From Ridgeia piscesae (lineage: Eukaryota; Annelida; Polychaeta; Sabellida; Siboglinidae): a DNA stretch of 64,000 nt. The position numbers were made by a program, and so were the translations under genes. Below are positions 49,740-62,194 of the stretch, piece after piece (within the stretch, counting starts at the first letter, position 1; the number at the start of each line of letters is the position of its first letter). Below the pieces are notes generated by a model. The model made no database searches and had not been told where the DNA came from. It saw nothing but the letters and a program-made list of their open reading frames with translations. The stretch is from the NCBI GenBank assembly GCA_025642075.2, contig JAODUO010001625.1:18556-82555 (forward strand), given 5' to 3'.

Positions 49740-50689
49740 CTAGAAACGGCCCTTGTTCAGCCGTAGGCGTAAAACTAAGGTGTGTAACTGACCGCCGCTT
49801 GGTGACACAAGATGGTATGTAAGGAAGGTAGGTAAAAGGGGGTGTATGGACATGTCCAAGAATTAACACGTGCCTACGAACGTATACACATGTATATATG
49901 CCCAGGACGTGACGACAAATTGTGTACACACAACAAAAACATTCAAAGGGGACGTGATTATACGCTAGCGTCACCTAGATTATATCTCACCGACACTGCG
50001 GCAACGAGCAATCAACACCTCATGTACCGACGCAGCCTTAGCGAAAGTGAGTCGCATGAGGATAGAGACCGATCGCAACAAACACCGACGGGGGTGTCAA
50101 ATCACGTGAACATGATTATACGACGTGCATAACATACCACTACAGCTGGAATGTGTCGCAAGAAGAAATAAACTTACGTGACGTGGAGGGAGTTCTGCAG
50201 AGCAGTGATCCAATGAACAGCACGTACCTCGGATCCAGCAGGAAATAATTATATGCTATGATCGCAGAGTTAAAACACCGTGCTGTATAGTCAATGAAGA
50301 CAGCGGGACTCAATTTAGTTATAACCAACAGAGGTACCAATAAACCTTGTTGCAATGTCAACGAAAACACCGGAACTGCCAGTTCGAGGTCACCGGTCAG
50401 ATGGGTGTGGCCCTCTGCTGCCGGGGACTCAGCGACGGCAAACCGTGACCTTAGGTGGCCTGTAGTCATTTCGTATGCATAGCTTCAGTCAGGGCTGCCC
50501 TCAAAATTATATTATATCATTGTTGTATATTCTACTGTATGCTCTCTCCACATATGATTTACGTAACTTTCTTCGGAGTAGTTTGCCTTTGTTTATTGAC
50601 GAAACAAGTAATATAACAACATTAACCAAGGTTCTCTTTTAATATATTGTTTAATTATTTTGGTAATTCTGATATGATATTTCATATTA
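49740..50689. other. Unassigned sequence
   Basis: Moderately GC-rich up to 50480, then AT-rich. No domain, splice-supported exon or repeat recognised. Confidence 0.45.
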
Positions 50690-51016
50690 TAAAAGGTAAG
50701 TTCTTATATAGCGCAGTATCCAATTCTCAGGACTGCTCAAAGCACTTTACACTTTACTTCCATGGCAGACCTGTTCAATCAGACACTATCGCAACTTATC
50801 TGGGAAGTATCCAGCCATATGCTGCAATTAATGCGCGAAGGCTGCTCGTACACATATTCACTACTTGTCTATAGCCAGGTACTCATTTACACAGCTGAGT
50901 GAACTGAAGCAATGTCTAATGAAAACACTTGCACCAGGTTTTAACACCGCAGGATTCGAACCCCGGTTCTCTTAGTCGAGAGTCCGAAGCACTACACCTG
51001 AGCCACTGCGCTTTAC
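50690..51016 (-). mobile_element. tRNA-derived SINE with L2-like 3' tail
   Basis: On the minus strand the head (51016-50943) carries pol III boxes: A box TGGCTCAGGTG (about 51005-50995) and B box GGTTCGAATCC (50962-50952), with an anticodon-arm-like segment between them. The body is about 200 bases of unique sequence. The tail (50750-50690) contains 'aaagtgctttgagca' and 'gcgctatataagaac', resembling the 3' hairpin end of L2-type LINEs, as at 60896-60940. Such SINEs borrow the reverse transcriptase of the partner LINE. Confidence 0.75.
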
Positions 51017-51018
51017 AA

Positions 51019-51019
51019 G

Positions 51020-51088
<69 letters not shown>

Positions 51089-51259
51089 CATAATAATCAT
51101 AATAATCATCATAATAATCATAATAATCATAATAATCATAATAATCATAATAATCATAATAATCATAATAATTCATAATAATCATAATAATCATAATAAT
51201 CATAATAATCATAATAATCATAATAATCATAATAATCATAATAATCATAATAATCATAA
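51019..51259 (-). repeat. (ATTATG)n and (ATT)n tract, tail of the neighbouring LINE
   Basis: A plus-strand (TAA)n run followed by (TAATCA)n. It directly continues the 3' end of the minus-strand LINE at 51260, so it is probably the LINE's simple-repeat tail. The SINE lies beyond it. Confidence 0.9.
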
Positions 51260-52000
51260 CTTTAATTTGACACCATCAAATCCGAGGTGGCTGTCCCGTT
51301 CACGGGTGTGTACATACATGTAAATTTGCTTTTACTGATTAAAATAATGGTGACAGTAATAATGATAATAATATAAAGTAATGAGACACTATGATAAAAA
51401 CCGTGTAAAATTGGCTATGTATAAATTATGTAATTCTTTAAAAAAAATGAATATTAAACATAGACATTACAGACAAAACATTACAACCCGCTATACTGCA
51501 CTGATAGTAATACAAATAAGTAAGATAAATAATATATGTATATATCGTAATAATAAATTAACTAAAATATAATGTTCGTTGTGTGAAACTAGTTACGTGG
51601 AACATAAAAATGCCTTTAATTGCTTCTTGAACTGTGTAATGTTGCTGTTGTCACCTATGTTCCTTGGAAGTGTGTTCCACAGAGTGGGTCCTGCACAGGC
51701 AAATGCACGGCGGCCGAAACGTTCCAGGTTGACTCTGGGCACCTCTAGCAGTAAACCGCCTGCAGAGCGCAGCGAACGGGGAGGTGTGTGGCGGCGTAGC
51801 AGTTCCGCAAGATACTCCGGCGTGCCATTGTATATGGCCCTGTGCACACAGTACAAGTAGTTTAAAATCGATTCGCTTTCTGACAGGCAACCAGTGTAAC
51901 TGCCGCAGTATTGTTGTCATGGACTGCCGGTCGCCCCACCGAATTTGCCTGACAATTATAGAATCATTAAATTGTGATATACTTCATTTGGATGAATCGC
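51260..52000 (-). mobile_element. CR1/L2-like LINE, 3' end only
   Basis: On the minus strand the C-terminal domain is readable in two frames: LRQLHWLPVRKRIDFKLLVL (51920-51860), then YNGTPEYLAELL, RSAGGLLLEVPR, and GPTLWNTLPRNIGD...FKKQLKAFL (51830-51593). One frameshift separates them. The 3' UTR follows to 51260 and then the simple-repeat tail. This is a typical 5'-truncated insertion. Confidence 0.85.
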
Positions 52001-52357
52001 AGATAACATAGTAGTGTAATTTGCTCTTGCTAATATATTTGTTCAGCTGACGTGTTTGTTTATATTCTATGTTGTGCCTACCGTAATATGATATAATTGG
52101 AACATTCCAAAATGGCATTTTTGTATTAAAATCTCTCATCAGATAGGTTATTTTATTTTCACTTTATATTTTGTCCTAGATATCTAATAGTTTCCTTGTA
52201 AAAATTCAAGATCTGCAAGTGGATGACTATTTAGATGATATATTACACCCACAATTATTGGTTTACGTTTTGTGGCTTGTAATTAAAATATATAATATTA
52301 TATCGACTCAAATACATGAACAATAACTTTATGTATCTTATAAACCAAGAAAATGTG

Positions 52358-52447
<90 letters not shown>

Positions 52448-53021
52448 CACTTCCCGTGACTATCACATAATTTCGTACTGAATAATAAATTATGATAGCC
52501 GTTAATGTAAAACATCCTGAATTTTGACAACTTCTGTGGCGCCAATGAAATCAAAGTTTAGACCATTTGCCAAATAATTCCTGTAAAGAATCCCAGTGGG
52601 CTTCCAAACTACGGCATTTGACGCAGAACATTGATAATGATATATTATTTTCAGATTTGATATATTCAGAAAATTCAACAAAAATAAACTATTTACATTC
52701 CGTTAAGTGAGAATGGAGAATCATTGTACATTTCGTGTTCATTGTGCTTGGTTTCGTTGAATAATTGTGTTAAATAAAATTATTGTTTGTTTGGAACCGG
52801 GTAATATTAATAGTATCAATCATTTATATATAATTATACAGTAAGATAACTTTCGAAGTTCTATACTTCAAGATTCGTCGACAGGCATAGCACATATATT
52901 GTGTAAGTAAACCGATATAGAAGCTATATTGTGTACATAATAAATGAAATGGCAAAGTAAAAGAAAAGAAAACATATGAAAATACAAAACTGAGTAATAC
53001 AGCAAAGAACATTAGAAGTGT

Positions 53022-53093
<72 letters not shown>

Positions 53094-53109
53094 CATGAAT
53101 CAAAAACAA
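52001..53109. other. AT-rich sequence with (TA)n tracts
   Basis: TA microsatellites at 52362-52443 and 53025-53092. The rest has no recognised gene or element. Confidence 0.6.
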
Positions 53110-54906
53110 CATTTATGAAAGCCAGGAAGCACCTTCGCGGCAAACAGCCGACTGTCTTCATCTCTGAAGATCTCACACAGAAAAGAGCAAGACATCTCTA
53201 CCTATGCAGGGGGAAAAGCGAAAACACCAGCTTCAGGACTGCTGGTCATATGATGGGAGAATCGTCACCAAGGACTCGAACGGCAGATTTAAAACAATCA
53301 CTTGTGAGGAAGACCTTAATGAACTATAAATCAGTTGGCTAAGGATCAGAGCTGTGTTGATAGGGAATACACCAGTGCCATACTCATTGGCACCTTCATG
53401 ATCTACACATGGTTCGTGAATTATGTTTTGTTAATGTTTTCATTATTAGTTTGATTATTCTGGCAAAATCACCAAACCTTAACAACTACAGTATATCATT
53501 ATATGTTATAAAACTACTTGGCAATGTGATGTGTAATCGTACCTGCATCATTGTGTACCGTATTCGCTTGTATGTATATGAAACATGTAAGGTAGCCTAC
53601 CATGAGCCAGTTACTTGAAACGACCATGACATATGCAGGCGATGGACGTGATTACGAAAATTGTAATGCTGGGAAGCGGAACATAGACCCATACTGTAAT
53701 TTATTTAACTTTTCAAATACTAAATATTATCTTGAGGATGACATTAATGAAATTATAAAAAAGAAATGATCTCAGTGAGAATACATAATTTCCACTTATT
53801 AAAAAACTATCAGGGCAAAAAGCATATACCATGGATTACTATGGCATTTAGACATTCCATTAGAATCAAAAAGAAATTGTATAAATATTACTTAAATAAA
53901 CCGTCTGTATACAACGAAATAAATTACAAACGATATAGAAATAAACTAAATTGCCTTATTAACATAGCAGAAACATCATACTACCAGCATGAGCTTCATA
54001 AGCACAAGGGTAACTTTAAAAACACATGGAAAATATTAAAGGGTATTATTGGAAGGAAAGAAAGAAGACGTTATAAGTATAGGCCAGTTACTAATTGAAG
54101 GCAAATTAACAAAAAAACAAGCAACACATAGCAGATACATTTAATGAATATTTTACTAATATAGATCTACAGTTGGCTGAGGAGATACCATTTGTACAAG
54201 GGAGTCCTAATCAATATCTTAAAGGAGTGAAAATTCAATGTTTCTACTGTCATCCACACCAGATGAGAGAAGAGGAATCATTAATTTTTTTTTTTAGTCG
54301 TGGATGGGATGGAATAACACCTTTCATTCTTAAGCAGGCCTTCTCCAACTTACTTGACCCACTATGTCACATTAAGTAATTCTAGTTTTTAAAGCTGGTG
54401 GTACGACATCAATTGGCAACTACAGTCCGATTTGCCTGTATTTTCAAAGGTTTTTGAAAGATTAATGTATACTAGATTAATGAATGATATAACTGAACAT
54501 AAAATCTTGTATAATCTGCAATTTGTATTTAGGAAAGGTTATTCCAATGAAATGGCTATTTCAGTGCTAATTGATAATATTAGTAAGGCAACTGATAACA
54601 AAGAACACGTAATTGGTGTATTTCTTCATTTTGCGAAAGCGTTTGATACTGTTAATCATAGGAATTTATTGGGAAAATTCGCTCATTATGGAATTAGAAG
54701 AAACATACTTCAGTGGATACAACATTACTTAAGTAATAGACAACAACGAGTAAAATTAAAAGAAACAACATCCACCCTTAGCAACATAACATGTGGAGTT
54801 CCACAAAGTTTAATTTTGGGACCTTTACTCTCTCTTATTTATATAAATGATGTAACTGCTTTATCTGATAAAATGCTTACAATTATGTTGCCGATGACAC
54901 AATAAT

Positions 54907-54965
<59 letters not shown>

Positions 54966-54975
54966 ATATATATAT

Positions 54976-55011
<36 letters not shown>

Positions 55012-55920
55012 AGGTAACAATATACATGAAATGGAAATTGCAATGAACTCTGAGATAAAAAGACAGTCCATATGGCTCAAAATCAATAAACTGTCTCAAC
55101 ATATTAAAGAAACTCATACAATGACCTTCAGTAATATGAAAAGTATAAGAGATAGAACAAATTACATTTATATAGACGACATAAAAATTGACACTGTAAA
55201 CAAGACAAACGTTTTGGGTTTAATTATAAATAACACAGTCATTGAACTGCAGTGCTCACATTAAATATATATGTATTAAAATATCTAAGAATGTTGCCAT
55301 TATGAAAAAGGTGAAGAACAAATTAGAAATAAGAATATTGCTAAATCTATATTACATGCTTACCCGTATATTATTTACTATAATACTATTTGAGAAAATT
55401 AATATAGCACAAGGCAGAAATTCGCATATAAAATACCGTTCTGCAGAACAAAGTGCAGACAATTATCTTTGGCATATGTCGAACCAAAAATATGGAACAC
55501 CCTTATCTTAGACAACTGTCTTCAATAGTCTGCCACTTTACAGATCTTTAAAAAAGTTTCAAATATCTGCTTCTGAAAAATCAGAATATGTTGTTTCTGT
55601 TCAGAATGTACTGTTATGTACTGCCTTTTCTATAGTAATATTAAACATTTATTTAAATACAACTTTACTTCTTACACAAGGGCATCGATGTATTTAATTT
55701 TGTGGTACATATGTAATTCACTATTCACTATTATGTTGTTGCTGTATAGGTGTTCACGAATTATAATTCTTTCGAAATTGTTAAAATACATGAATAAGGA
55801 AAATAAGCACTGTTGCTTAATTCCAATTGTTACATTATATAATGTACTTAGACATGTAATTATTACTTTACTGTTGCTGATTATTATATGTACGTGATAT
55901 TATGTAACAATAAAGTTATT
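53110..55920 (+). mobile_element. CR1/Rex-like LINE, AT-rich, internally deleted
   Basis: 53115-53342 resembles the end of a LINE ORF1 (RKHLRGKQPTVFISEDLTQK, matching the common ..VFINEDLT.. block). A large deletion removes most of the endonuclease. The pre-RT region is at 53766-54098 (IPWITMAFRHSIRIKKKLYK, HKGNFKNTWKILKGIIG). RT is at 54432-54905 (FSKVFERLMYTRL, HFAKAFDTVNHRNLL, TCGVPQSLILGPLL), and the thumb and C-terminus continue after a (TA)n insertion at 54910-55012 (WLKINKLSQHIKETHTM, NVLGLII). The (TA)n tract falls exactly at the catalytic Y/FADD box. The 3' UTR runs to a ..caataaagttatta end near 55920. Confidence 0.8.
54910..55012. repeat. (TA)n expansion inside the LINE RT
   Basis: Three TA runs interrupt the RT between 'ttgccgatgacacaataatacaa' (remnant of a FADDT..-type box) and 'aggtaacaatatacatgaaatgg'. 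Probably an expansion of an AT-rich coding stretch. Confidence 0.9.
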
Positions 55921-56356
55921 ATATAGATACCTGGCTGAATGGAGTATTGTATATTTTCGGCAGCGTAACTGTCGGCGTCGCCATTGGATGATGAGGGGAT
56001 CGCTCAAAGTAAAACGACAATGTCAAACCGCTGTCAAAAGAGGTAGAGACAACGACATCATGGCAACTGGATCACGCCATTAATTACAATTTAGTGTCCA
56101 CGGTATTTGTATTTTTACGTTTTAACACTTCATTCATTAAAACAGTGCTCGTCTGAATACCTGTTAGAAGTGTGGCCGTGAATGTGAATGGAATGAGTGT
56201 CAATAATTTAGTACAACATATACACTCACTACCAAAAATTCGGACTATATAAATAAATCGGCCCTCTTATCTCACATTGTTAATAGTAATATAGCCTATG
56301 TTAACACTCCTGATAATGCACAGCTTTATGTGATATATTCTGCTCATGAAACAAAA

Positions 56357-56419
<63 letters not shown>

Positions 56420-57449
56420 CCAGTGTGTACGTATGTGTATGTTCAGTGTAGATAGTGTAGATAGAACACACCTTTTTTTTTCCATGGCGTCTTTTATGGG
56501 CTTTTGATTCTGCCAGTCTATTTTCGTAAGAAACAGTTCATGTGTTTGCATAACTTTCACCAAATAGCTGCTATAGATTTATCACATAAATATAATTCAA
56601 AAGAACTTTGAGTAGATCCTCATAAATACTTATAATGCTTGTGTTAGTTTTAATACAAATGTTTAATGTACATACAAGTAATTGTGGTTGCAGTAAAAGG
56701 TTACCATGATGCATGGACGAGACTAGGATCCGCGTGATGGACAAATATTATATATTGCACAAAGACTTCATGTCATCGGTTCCAACCTACAACCATGGAT
56801 TTTAGTGTGAACATTTATTTGTGTGCTGTTGCTCATTTGAAATGAATGCTGATGAGATGTTATCAAACAAATCGAATGATATAGCATTGTTTCTGAAGCT
56901 GACACTTTGTCAAACACATCCGTATATACAGTGTTTCTTTTGTCTATGGTTGTATGTTTTTGGTCATCATCAGAATATGAATTAGCAGCTTTTCCTCTTA
57001 ATTAGAGTAGATAACACGTTTTTATTTTCCCCATTTGTTTTCATTGCAGTTGATATAATAAAACACTGGATTGCGTTTTAATTTTTCACGTGACAATACA
57101 CAGAAATGCACCAAATGATGATTTCAAAATACACTTCAATTTAAATATATTAATCAATCAGAACAACCATATATAATAAAAAGTGAAATTGTATAATATC
57201 GACAGATAATAACACATTTGCCGTGTAAATAAATTACATTAATAAAAGAGTACAAATATATATACCAGCATTATTAGAGCAGTTTATTGACCATTATCAT
57301 GAGAACATTAAATATTATAACATAAAAACCCTAAACTATATTATAATAATTATAATTGCGGTCGTCGCATCACAAATAATAAATAGAACATACAGCACAC
57401 ATTAATGTACATGAATGGCAAACGCTTCCTGTTCATGCTTAGGATAATT
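55921..57449. other. AT-rich sequence, nothing recognised
   Basis: Includes a (TA)n tract at 56359-56416. No coding or repeat family recognised. Confidence 0.5.
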
Positions 57450-57775
57450 CTAAACCTTCTGGACGAAGGCGAAAGTATGTGTTCGTCATGAAAACAATAT
57501 TTGAGTATTGCCACTTATGATGTGTGAGGCTTCGCAGCTTATACAGAGTAGTTAGATGGAATTATTTAAAACTGATAATTTTACTCCTGATGTTTACAGT
57601 GCGCTGCAAATTGTCCTTGTCTGTTTGAGTGACGTTCGCAAGCTAACAGATAAAATAAATGGTTAACACACTCTGGAGATAAAAAACAAGAGAAGTTCCC
57701 TGAGACAGTACAATGGCGGTCCCACGTCAAACTATTGTCAGTTGTCGTGCCGAGGTTTTTATACTCGTCTACCAC
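57450..57775 (-). mobile_element. Small LINE RT fragment
   Basis: The minus frame 57775-57581 begins VDEYKNLGTTTDNSLTWDRH, matching the common LINE block '(V)..YKYLG...D..LTW' after the RT palm. The remainder is frame-shifted and weak. Confidence 0.45.
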
Positions 57776-57876
57776 TTTTATCTTGCTACGTGGTAGACAT
57801 TGTCAATCTGGTGTGGAGGGCTTTTCCTAAAGTCAATGCACGTATCTTTGTTTTATGTTGCATTCAGAAACAAAGT

Positions 57877-57877
<1 letters not shown>

Positions 57878-57962
<85 letters not shown>
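57878..57962. repeat. (TA)n microsatellite
   Basis: TA repeat at the 5' truncation point of the following LINE. Confidence 0.95.
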
Positions 57963-57963
<1 letters not shown>

Positions 57964-57971
57964 CACAATAA

Positions 57972-58547
57972 TATTCATGTACCGTACCATATTTCGACGA
58001 TACGCTCAAGTCCGAACCACTTCGCCTTCTGCTTGAACCGTACAACCTAACCCAACACGTACATTCGCCAACACATCAAACTGGACATATCCTTGATCTC
58101 GTAGTGAGTCAGACTGACGACAACTTTATCACGTCCGTTACTGTGCATCCCGACTCTCTGTCAGATCACCATCGCATTGAACTCAAACTTAGAGCGCTGA
58201 AGCCTGCAGTACAAACCAACACGATTACAAAGCGGGACTTTAGAAACATTGCTGCTGACGCACTACGAAGTGACATTACGTCTGTGTGTAGCGACATGTG
58301 TGCATGCACAAATGATCGACAAGCTGATGAATTGGTACATGTGTATAACACCTGTCTCACCGATTGCCTCGACAAACATGCCCCATGGCGTAACGTGCGG
58401 GTACGCGACACAACACCTCACCCCTGGTATGACACTGACATTGATGTCGCCAGGAATAAAAAGCGAAAACAAGAGAATGTGTGGAAAAGAACAAAACTGG
58501 AGATTCATCCACAGTTATACGTCACCGGGATGAATGTACTGCGTTGA
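57972..58547 (+). pseudogene. LINE endonuclease C-terminal part
   Basis: The frame reads YFDDTLKSEPLRLLLEP, HQTGHILDLVVSQ, VTVHPDSLSDHHRIEL (the SDH motif holds the catalytic histidine), then KHAPWRNVRVRD and HPWYDTDI, which are the conserved linker blocks before RT. The first two thirds of the nuclease are missing. The frame overlaps the RT ORF by 67 bases in a different frame, which points to one indel near 58480-58510. Confidence 0.8.
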
Positions 58548-60364
58548 TATCTGCACGTAAAACGGATTATTTTCGAAATCAACTGGAAAAGGCAAGCAAC
58601 AAAAATATGTTTCGTCTACTGAGATCGCTCGATGGTCAGCGCGTACAGCAACAACCTGAATTTCGTTTGACCGCTCAAGAATGCGAACTATTTTCTCGTT
58701 ACTTTCGTGGAAAGATTGACAATCTCCTATCAGGTCTGCAGTATTTCAACGACATCGATAGGCCATCAGACGAAATACGTTGTTTCACTGACTGTATCGA
58801 TGTGTTTGATCAAACAACGAACACAGAGATCACAGCGATATGTAGTGCTACTAAGAAAACGTGCGTGTTGGATCCTCTGCCTGCAAATCAGCTCACTGAT
58901 AACATCACCCGTATTGTGCCTGCCATCACACGGATCACAAATACTTCCCTGGATGAGGGAGTGATGCCGAAGTCGTTGAAGCATGCAATTGTCCGACCAC
59001 TTTTAAAGAAACCATCACTGAACAAAGACACCCTGAGCAGTTACCGACCAGTGAGTAACCTCACTCAATTATCCAAAGTGATTGAGAAAGTGGTCGCGCT
59101 TCGGATAATGACGCATGTATCTGATCAGCAAATGGTGGAGTGCTTTCAGTCTGCTTATCGGAAAAACCATTCGACAGAAACTGCGCTGTTGTATGTTACA
59201 AGTGCCGTCAAAACAGCAATGGACAAAAAACAAGGAACCATCTTGCTTCTCGTGGATTTCAGTTCCGCCTTCGATACGATCAACCATAACATCTTAATTA
59301 TGCGGTTACGTTTGCGTTACGGCTTTGTTGGCAAAGCGTTGGACTGGTTGACATCTTATCTGAAAGAGAGGACACAGCGAGTGGTAATCGGTGACCAGTC
59401 GTCGAGTACAACTACTCTAACGACAGGTGTCCCGCAAGGCTCTGTCCTTGGGCCACTGCTCTTTTCATTATACGTTCAACCTATCGGTGACATCATACGA
59501 GCCCATGGACTATTCTTCCATCAATATGCCGATGATTTACAGGTATATACTCATGTTGACTTGACCCATTCTGCATTAGTGGCTGCAGTCAAGCAAATGG
59601 AAGATTGTTTAGATGAGGTAAAGGTCTGGATGGCACGCAATTCTATGTTCATGAACGATGACAAGACACAATTTCTTCCGATTGTGCCTAAGTCTGCAGA
59701 TGCAATCGTGGATAAAAGTGTGATTCGAGTTGGTGAGGCTACAATTACGGCTTCGCGTTGTGTTCAGTGTCTTGGTGTGTGCATTGATAGGCACATTGAC
59801 ATGAAGAAGCAAGTATCGCAAACTATCAGTGCTTGTTCTTTCTACCTGCGAAACATTAATCAAATTAGCCGCTTTCTCCCCAGACCGACAAAGGAACGCG
59901 TTGTCAATGCCATTGTCACATCACGGCTTGACTACTGTAACGCGCTCTTATACGGTACGTCTGCAATTAACATCGCCCGTCTACAGCGAATACAAAACAC
60001 GGATGCCAGGTTGATAACGCGTAGCCCGCGTGGCGACAGTGCCACACCCTTGCTACGCGAACTCCACTGGCTGCCCATTGTGTGCAGAGTTGATTTCAAG
60101 CTACTTGTATTCACTTACAAAGCCATGCACAACGACGCGCCAGTGTATTTGTGTGAACTCGTGTGTCAACCGACAAGAACACTGCGCTCTGCGAACAATA
60201 ACATGTTACAAGTGAAGCGTACCCGTACCAAAGCTGGTGACTGCTCGTTCGCTATCGCTGCTGCGTCCCTATGGAACAATTTACCAACGGTCATTAAGAC
60301 TTGTGACAATCTGACCAGCTACAAATGTCTACTGAAGACACATTTTTTTCGTATCGCATATTAG
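58481..60364 (+). CDS. LINE reverse transcriptase, intact 627-residue ORF
   Basis: RNA-directed DNA polymerase of an L2-like LINE. It would copy element RNA at a nicked target site. Landmarks: linker RKTDYFRNQLEKASN (about residues 25-45), LDPLPANQL and a YRPVSNLTQLSKVIEK block (about 185-205), RKNHSTETALL, palm LLVDFSSAFDTI with Asp at 259, GVPQGSVLGPLLF starting at 316, and catalytic YADD at 349-352. The thumb holds SRLDYCNALLYG, and the C-terminal part has LRELHWLPI and ASLWNNLPTVIK. All RT motifs are intact. The Met start lies inside the endonuclease overlap, so it probably is not the natural start. Without the upstream endonuclease it is unlikely to be active by itself. It ends with TAG at about 60362. 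Confidence 0.92.
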   Translation: MEKNKTGDSSTVIRHRDECTALISARKTDYFRNQLEKASNKNMFRLLRSLDGQRVQQQPEFRLTAQECELFSRYFRGKIDNLLSGLQYFNDIDRPSDEIRCFTDCIDVFDQTTNTEITAICSATKKTCVLDPLPANQLTDNITRIVPAITRITNTSLDEGVMPKSLKHAIVRPLLKKPSLNKDTLSSYRPVSNLTQLSKVIEKVVALRIMTHVSDQQMVECFQSAYRKNHSTETALLYVTSAVKTAMDKKQGTILLLVDFSSAFDTINHNILIMRLRLRYGFVGKALDWLTSYLKERTQRVVIGDQSSSTTTLTTGVPQGSVLGPLLFSLYVQPIGDIIRAHGLFFHQYADDLQVYTHVDLTHSALVAAVKQMEDCLDEVKVWMARNSMFMNDDKTQFLPIVPKSADAIVDKSVIRVGEATITASRCVQCLGVCIDRHIDMKKQVSQTISACSFYLRNINQISRFLPRPTKERVVNAIVTSRLDYCNALLYGTSAINIARLQRIQNTDARLITRSPRGDSATPLLRELHWLPIVCRVDFKLLVFTYKAMHNDAPVYLCELVCQPTRTLRSANNNMLQVKRTRTKAGDCSFAIAAASLWNNLPTVIKTCDNLTSYKCLLKTHFFRIAY

Positions 60365-60700
60365 TGTAATTCGACATGAACATTATAATTTTTTTACTAG
60401 ATTATTTGGTAATATTATCAATACATCATTCTACACTAATTTATTGGCATTATTGTTACGTAATTATTATGATTATTATTATTTAACAGTTTTAAACTAT
60501 ACAAAACTAGTTATTACTAATGATAATTATACATATACCGTCATTTACCAGTCTCATTGTAATGTAATTATACACTAGACCGGTTATTATGTGGTTTTAT
60601 GACTAATACGTAATATATATATATATATATATATATAATATAAATTTTAAACGGTATTTGCTATCCTTACTATCTTTGTTTTCTTATGTTGTTTGTATTA

Positions 60701-60757
<57 letters not shown>

Positions 60758-61204
60758 TGCTACGCTATTTAATATCGTACTAATTTTTATTTATTTATAA
60801 AACCTATACATATTTTTTACATTTATTTAAAAACACTAATATTTGTCTTATTGTATACATATATCTTGTTATGTCTTTTAAATTGTAATATGTTGTAAAG
60901 CGCCACGAACGATTATGGATGTGGCGCTATACCAAATAAATATATTATTATTATTATATAATACTGTATTACCTGTACATTTGTAATGATGTCTATAACA
61001 CCATTTTTCACGGTCAAATATTCGTAAATATGTTTAGTATGATTACAGTCAACTATTTTATTTAAATATAGGTGCTTTTTTGTTTATATTATGTATTTAT
61101 AAGAAACAAAATTTTGGTGTACAGGTAATGTTTTTTACACTAACAACCAAATTACCTGTACAGTTGATGGAGTTATTTCGTATATATTAGTGGATTTGCT
61201 TAAT

Positions 61205-62090
61205 TAGGGGTATGATCGTTCCACGTTGGAGCAGAGCACCAAATCTGGCACAGTTGCACCTTAGTACCGCACAAAAACGTTTTAGTAGGGGGCTGCCTGA
61301 TTTTAAAGGCTAAGGTCAAGGTCAGGTCAAGTTCAAGTGTCAATAATGCTATAATCATATTGTCTAATATCGCGAGATTTCAATAATATATTTAAACGTT
61401 TTCAAAATCACATTTATTTCCATATAAACATGTTTTCATGGGATGATTATCTAATTTGCATAATTTCAAAATGGCCGACAAATTAGCAAATATATAATAT
61501 CGTTATTCTTTATCAGAGCCGTTTTCGTAAAGGTCTCAAATAAAATGTTTTACACACAGATACCTTTGAGACATATACATCTTTTGGGAGGGGGTTGCCC
61601 AGGTGTAAAAGTTAATGTCAAGGTCAGACGAAGGTCAAAAAAACAAAATATTTCATAATTCCAATGTAATAATTTACTAACACTATAACAACAATGTTTG
61701 TGTTTCGAAAGGTTACAGTAGACGTCTATGGGTGCAAAACTATTTTATATTGTGTACTACATGCAATTTGCATAAATAAAAAATGGCCCGCAAATGGAAA
61801 ATATATAAATAACGTTACTCTTTTTCAGAGCCATTTTTCACAAAGGTTCTGAATAAAAAATATGTTTTGCACGCATACACCTTAGCAACATATACAACTT
61901 TTGAGATGGGGCTGTCCGGATTTAAGGAAAGGTCAAGGTCAGATGTAAGTCAAAAGACAATATATTTAATAATTCCAATTTAATCATATGCTAACACTAT
62001 AGCAATGTTTCTATTGTGTGGAAGTTAGATCAATCACATTCACAATTAACTTTGTGCTGATCGTGACATAGTATAAATCTTTTACAATAC
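61205..62090. repeat. Three tandem ~300-bp units, related to 16.7-17.1 kb
   Basis: Units begin near 61270, 61575 and 61880. Shared words are 'tttgcataa.t..aaaatggcc', 'cagagcc.tttttc.caaaggt', 'ggggctg.cc.g.ttta' and 'aaggtcaaggtcag'. The first unit has three overlapping AGGTCA half-sites at 61311-61331. Noncoding. Confidence 0.75.
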
Positions 62091-62194
62091 AATTTCTAAC
62101 TTAATCATAAAACTCCAATTCCAGTAGTCCAAAAGTTATTACCAATTCGATCATTCTCATGAGCCACTAAGCAATATTATGTATTCAAATATAA

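Larger units (their letters stand above)
57963..60960 (+). mobile_element. L2-like LINE, 5'-truncated, best preserved in the window
   Basis: Contains the last third of the endonuclease, a full RT/C-terminal ORF, and a 3' UTR with a terminal hairpin: 'aaagcgccacgaacg' pairs partly with 'tgtggcgctat' at 60898-60935, followed by an (ATT)n tail. Only one frameshift separates the endonuclease and RT frames. TA microsatellites lie in the 3' UTR at 60613-60640 and 60700-60755. The order and the hairpin/(ATT)n end fit the L2 group of the CR1 superfamily. Confidence 0.9.

Noticed and set aside
50943..51016. Functional tRNA gene
   Set aside because: A and B boxes are present but the cloverleaf is incomplete and the sequence continues into a SINE body with an L2-like tail.
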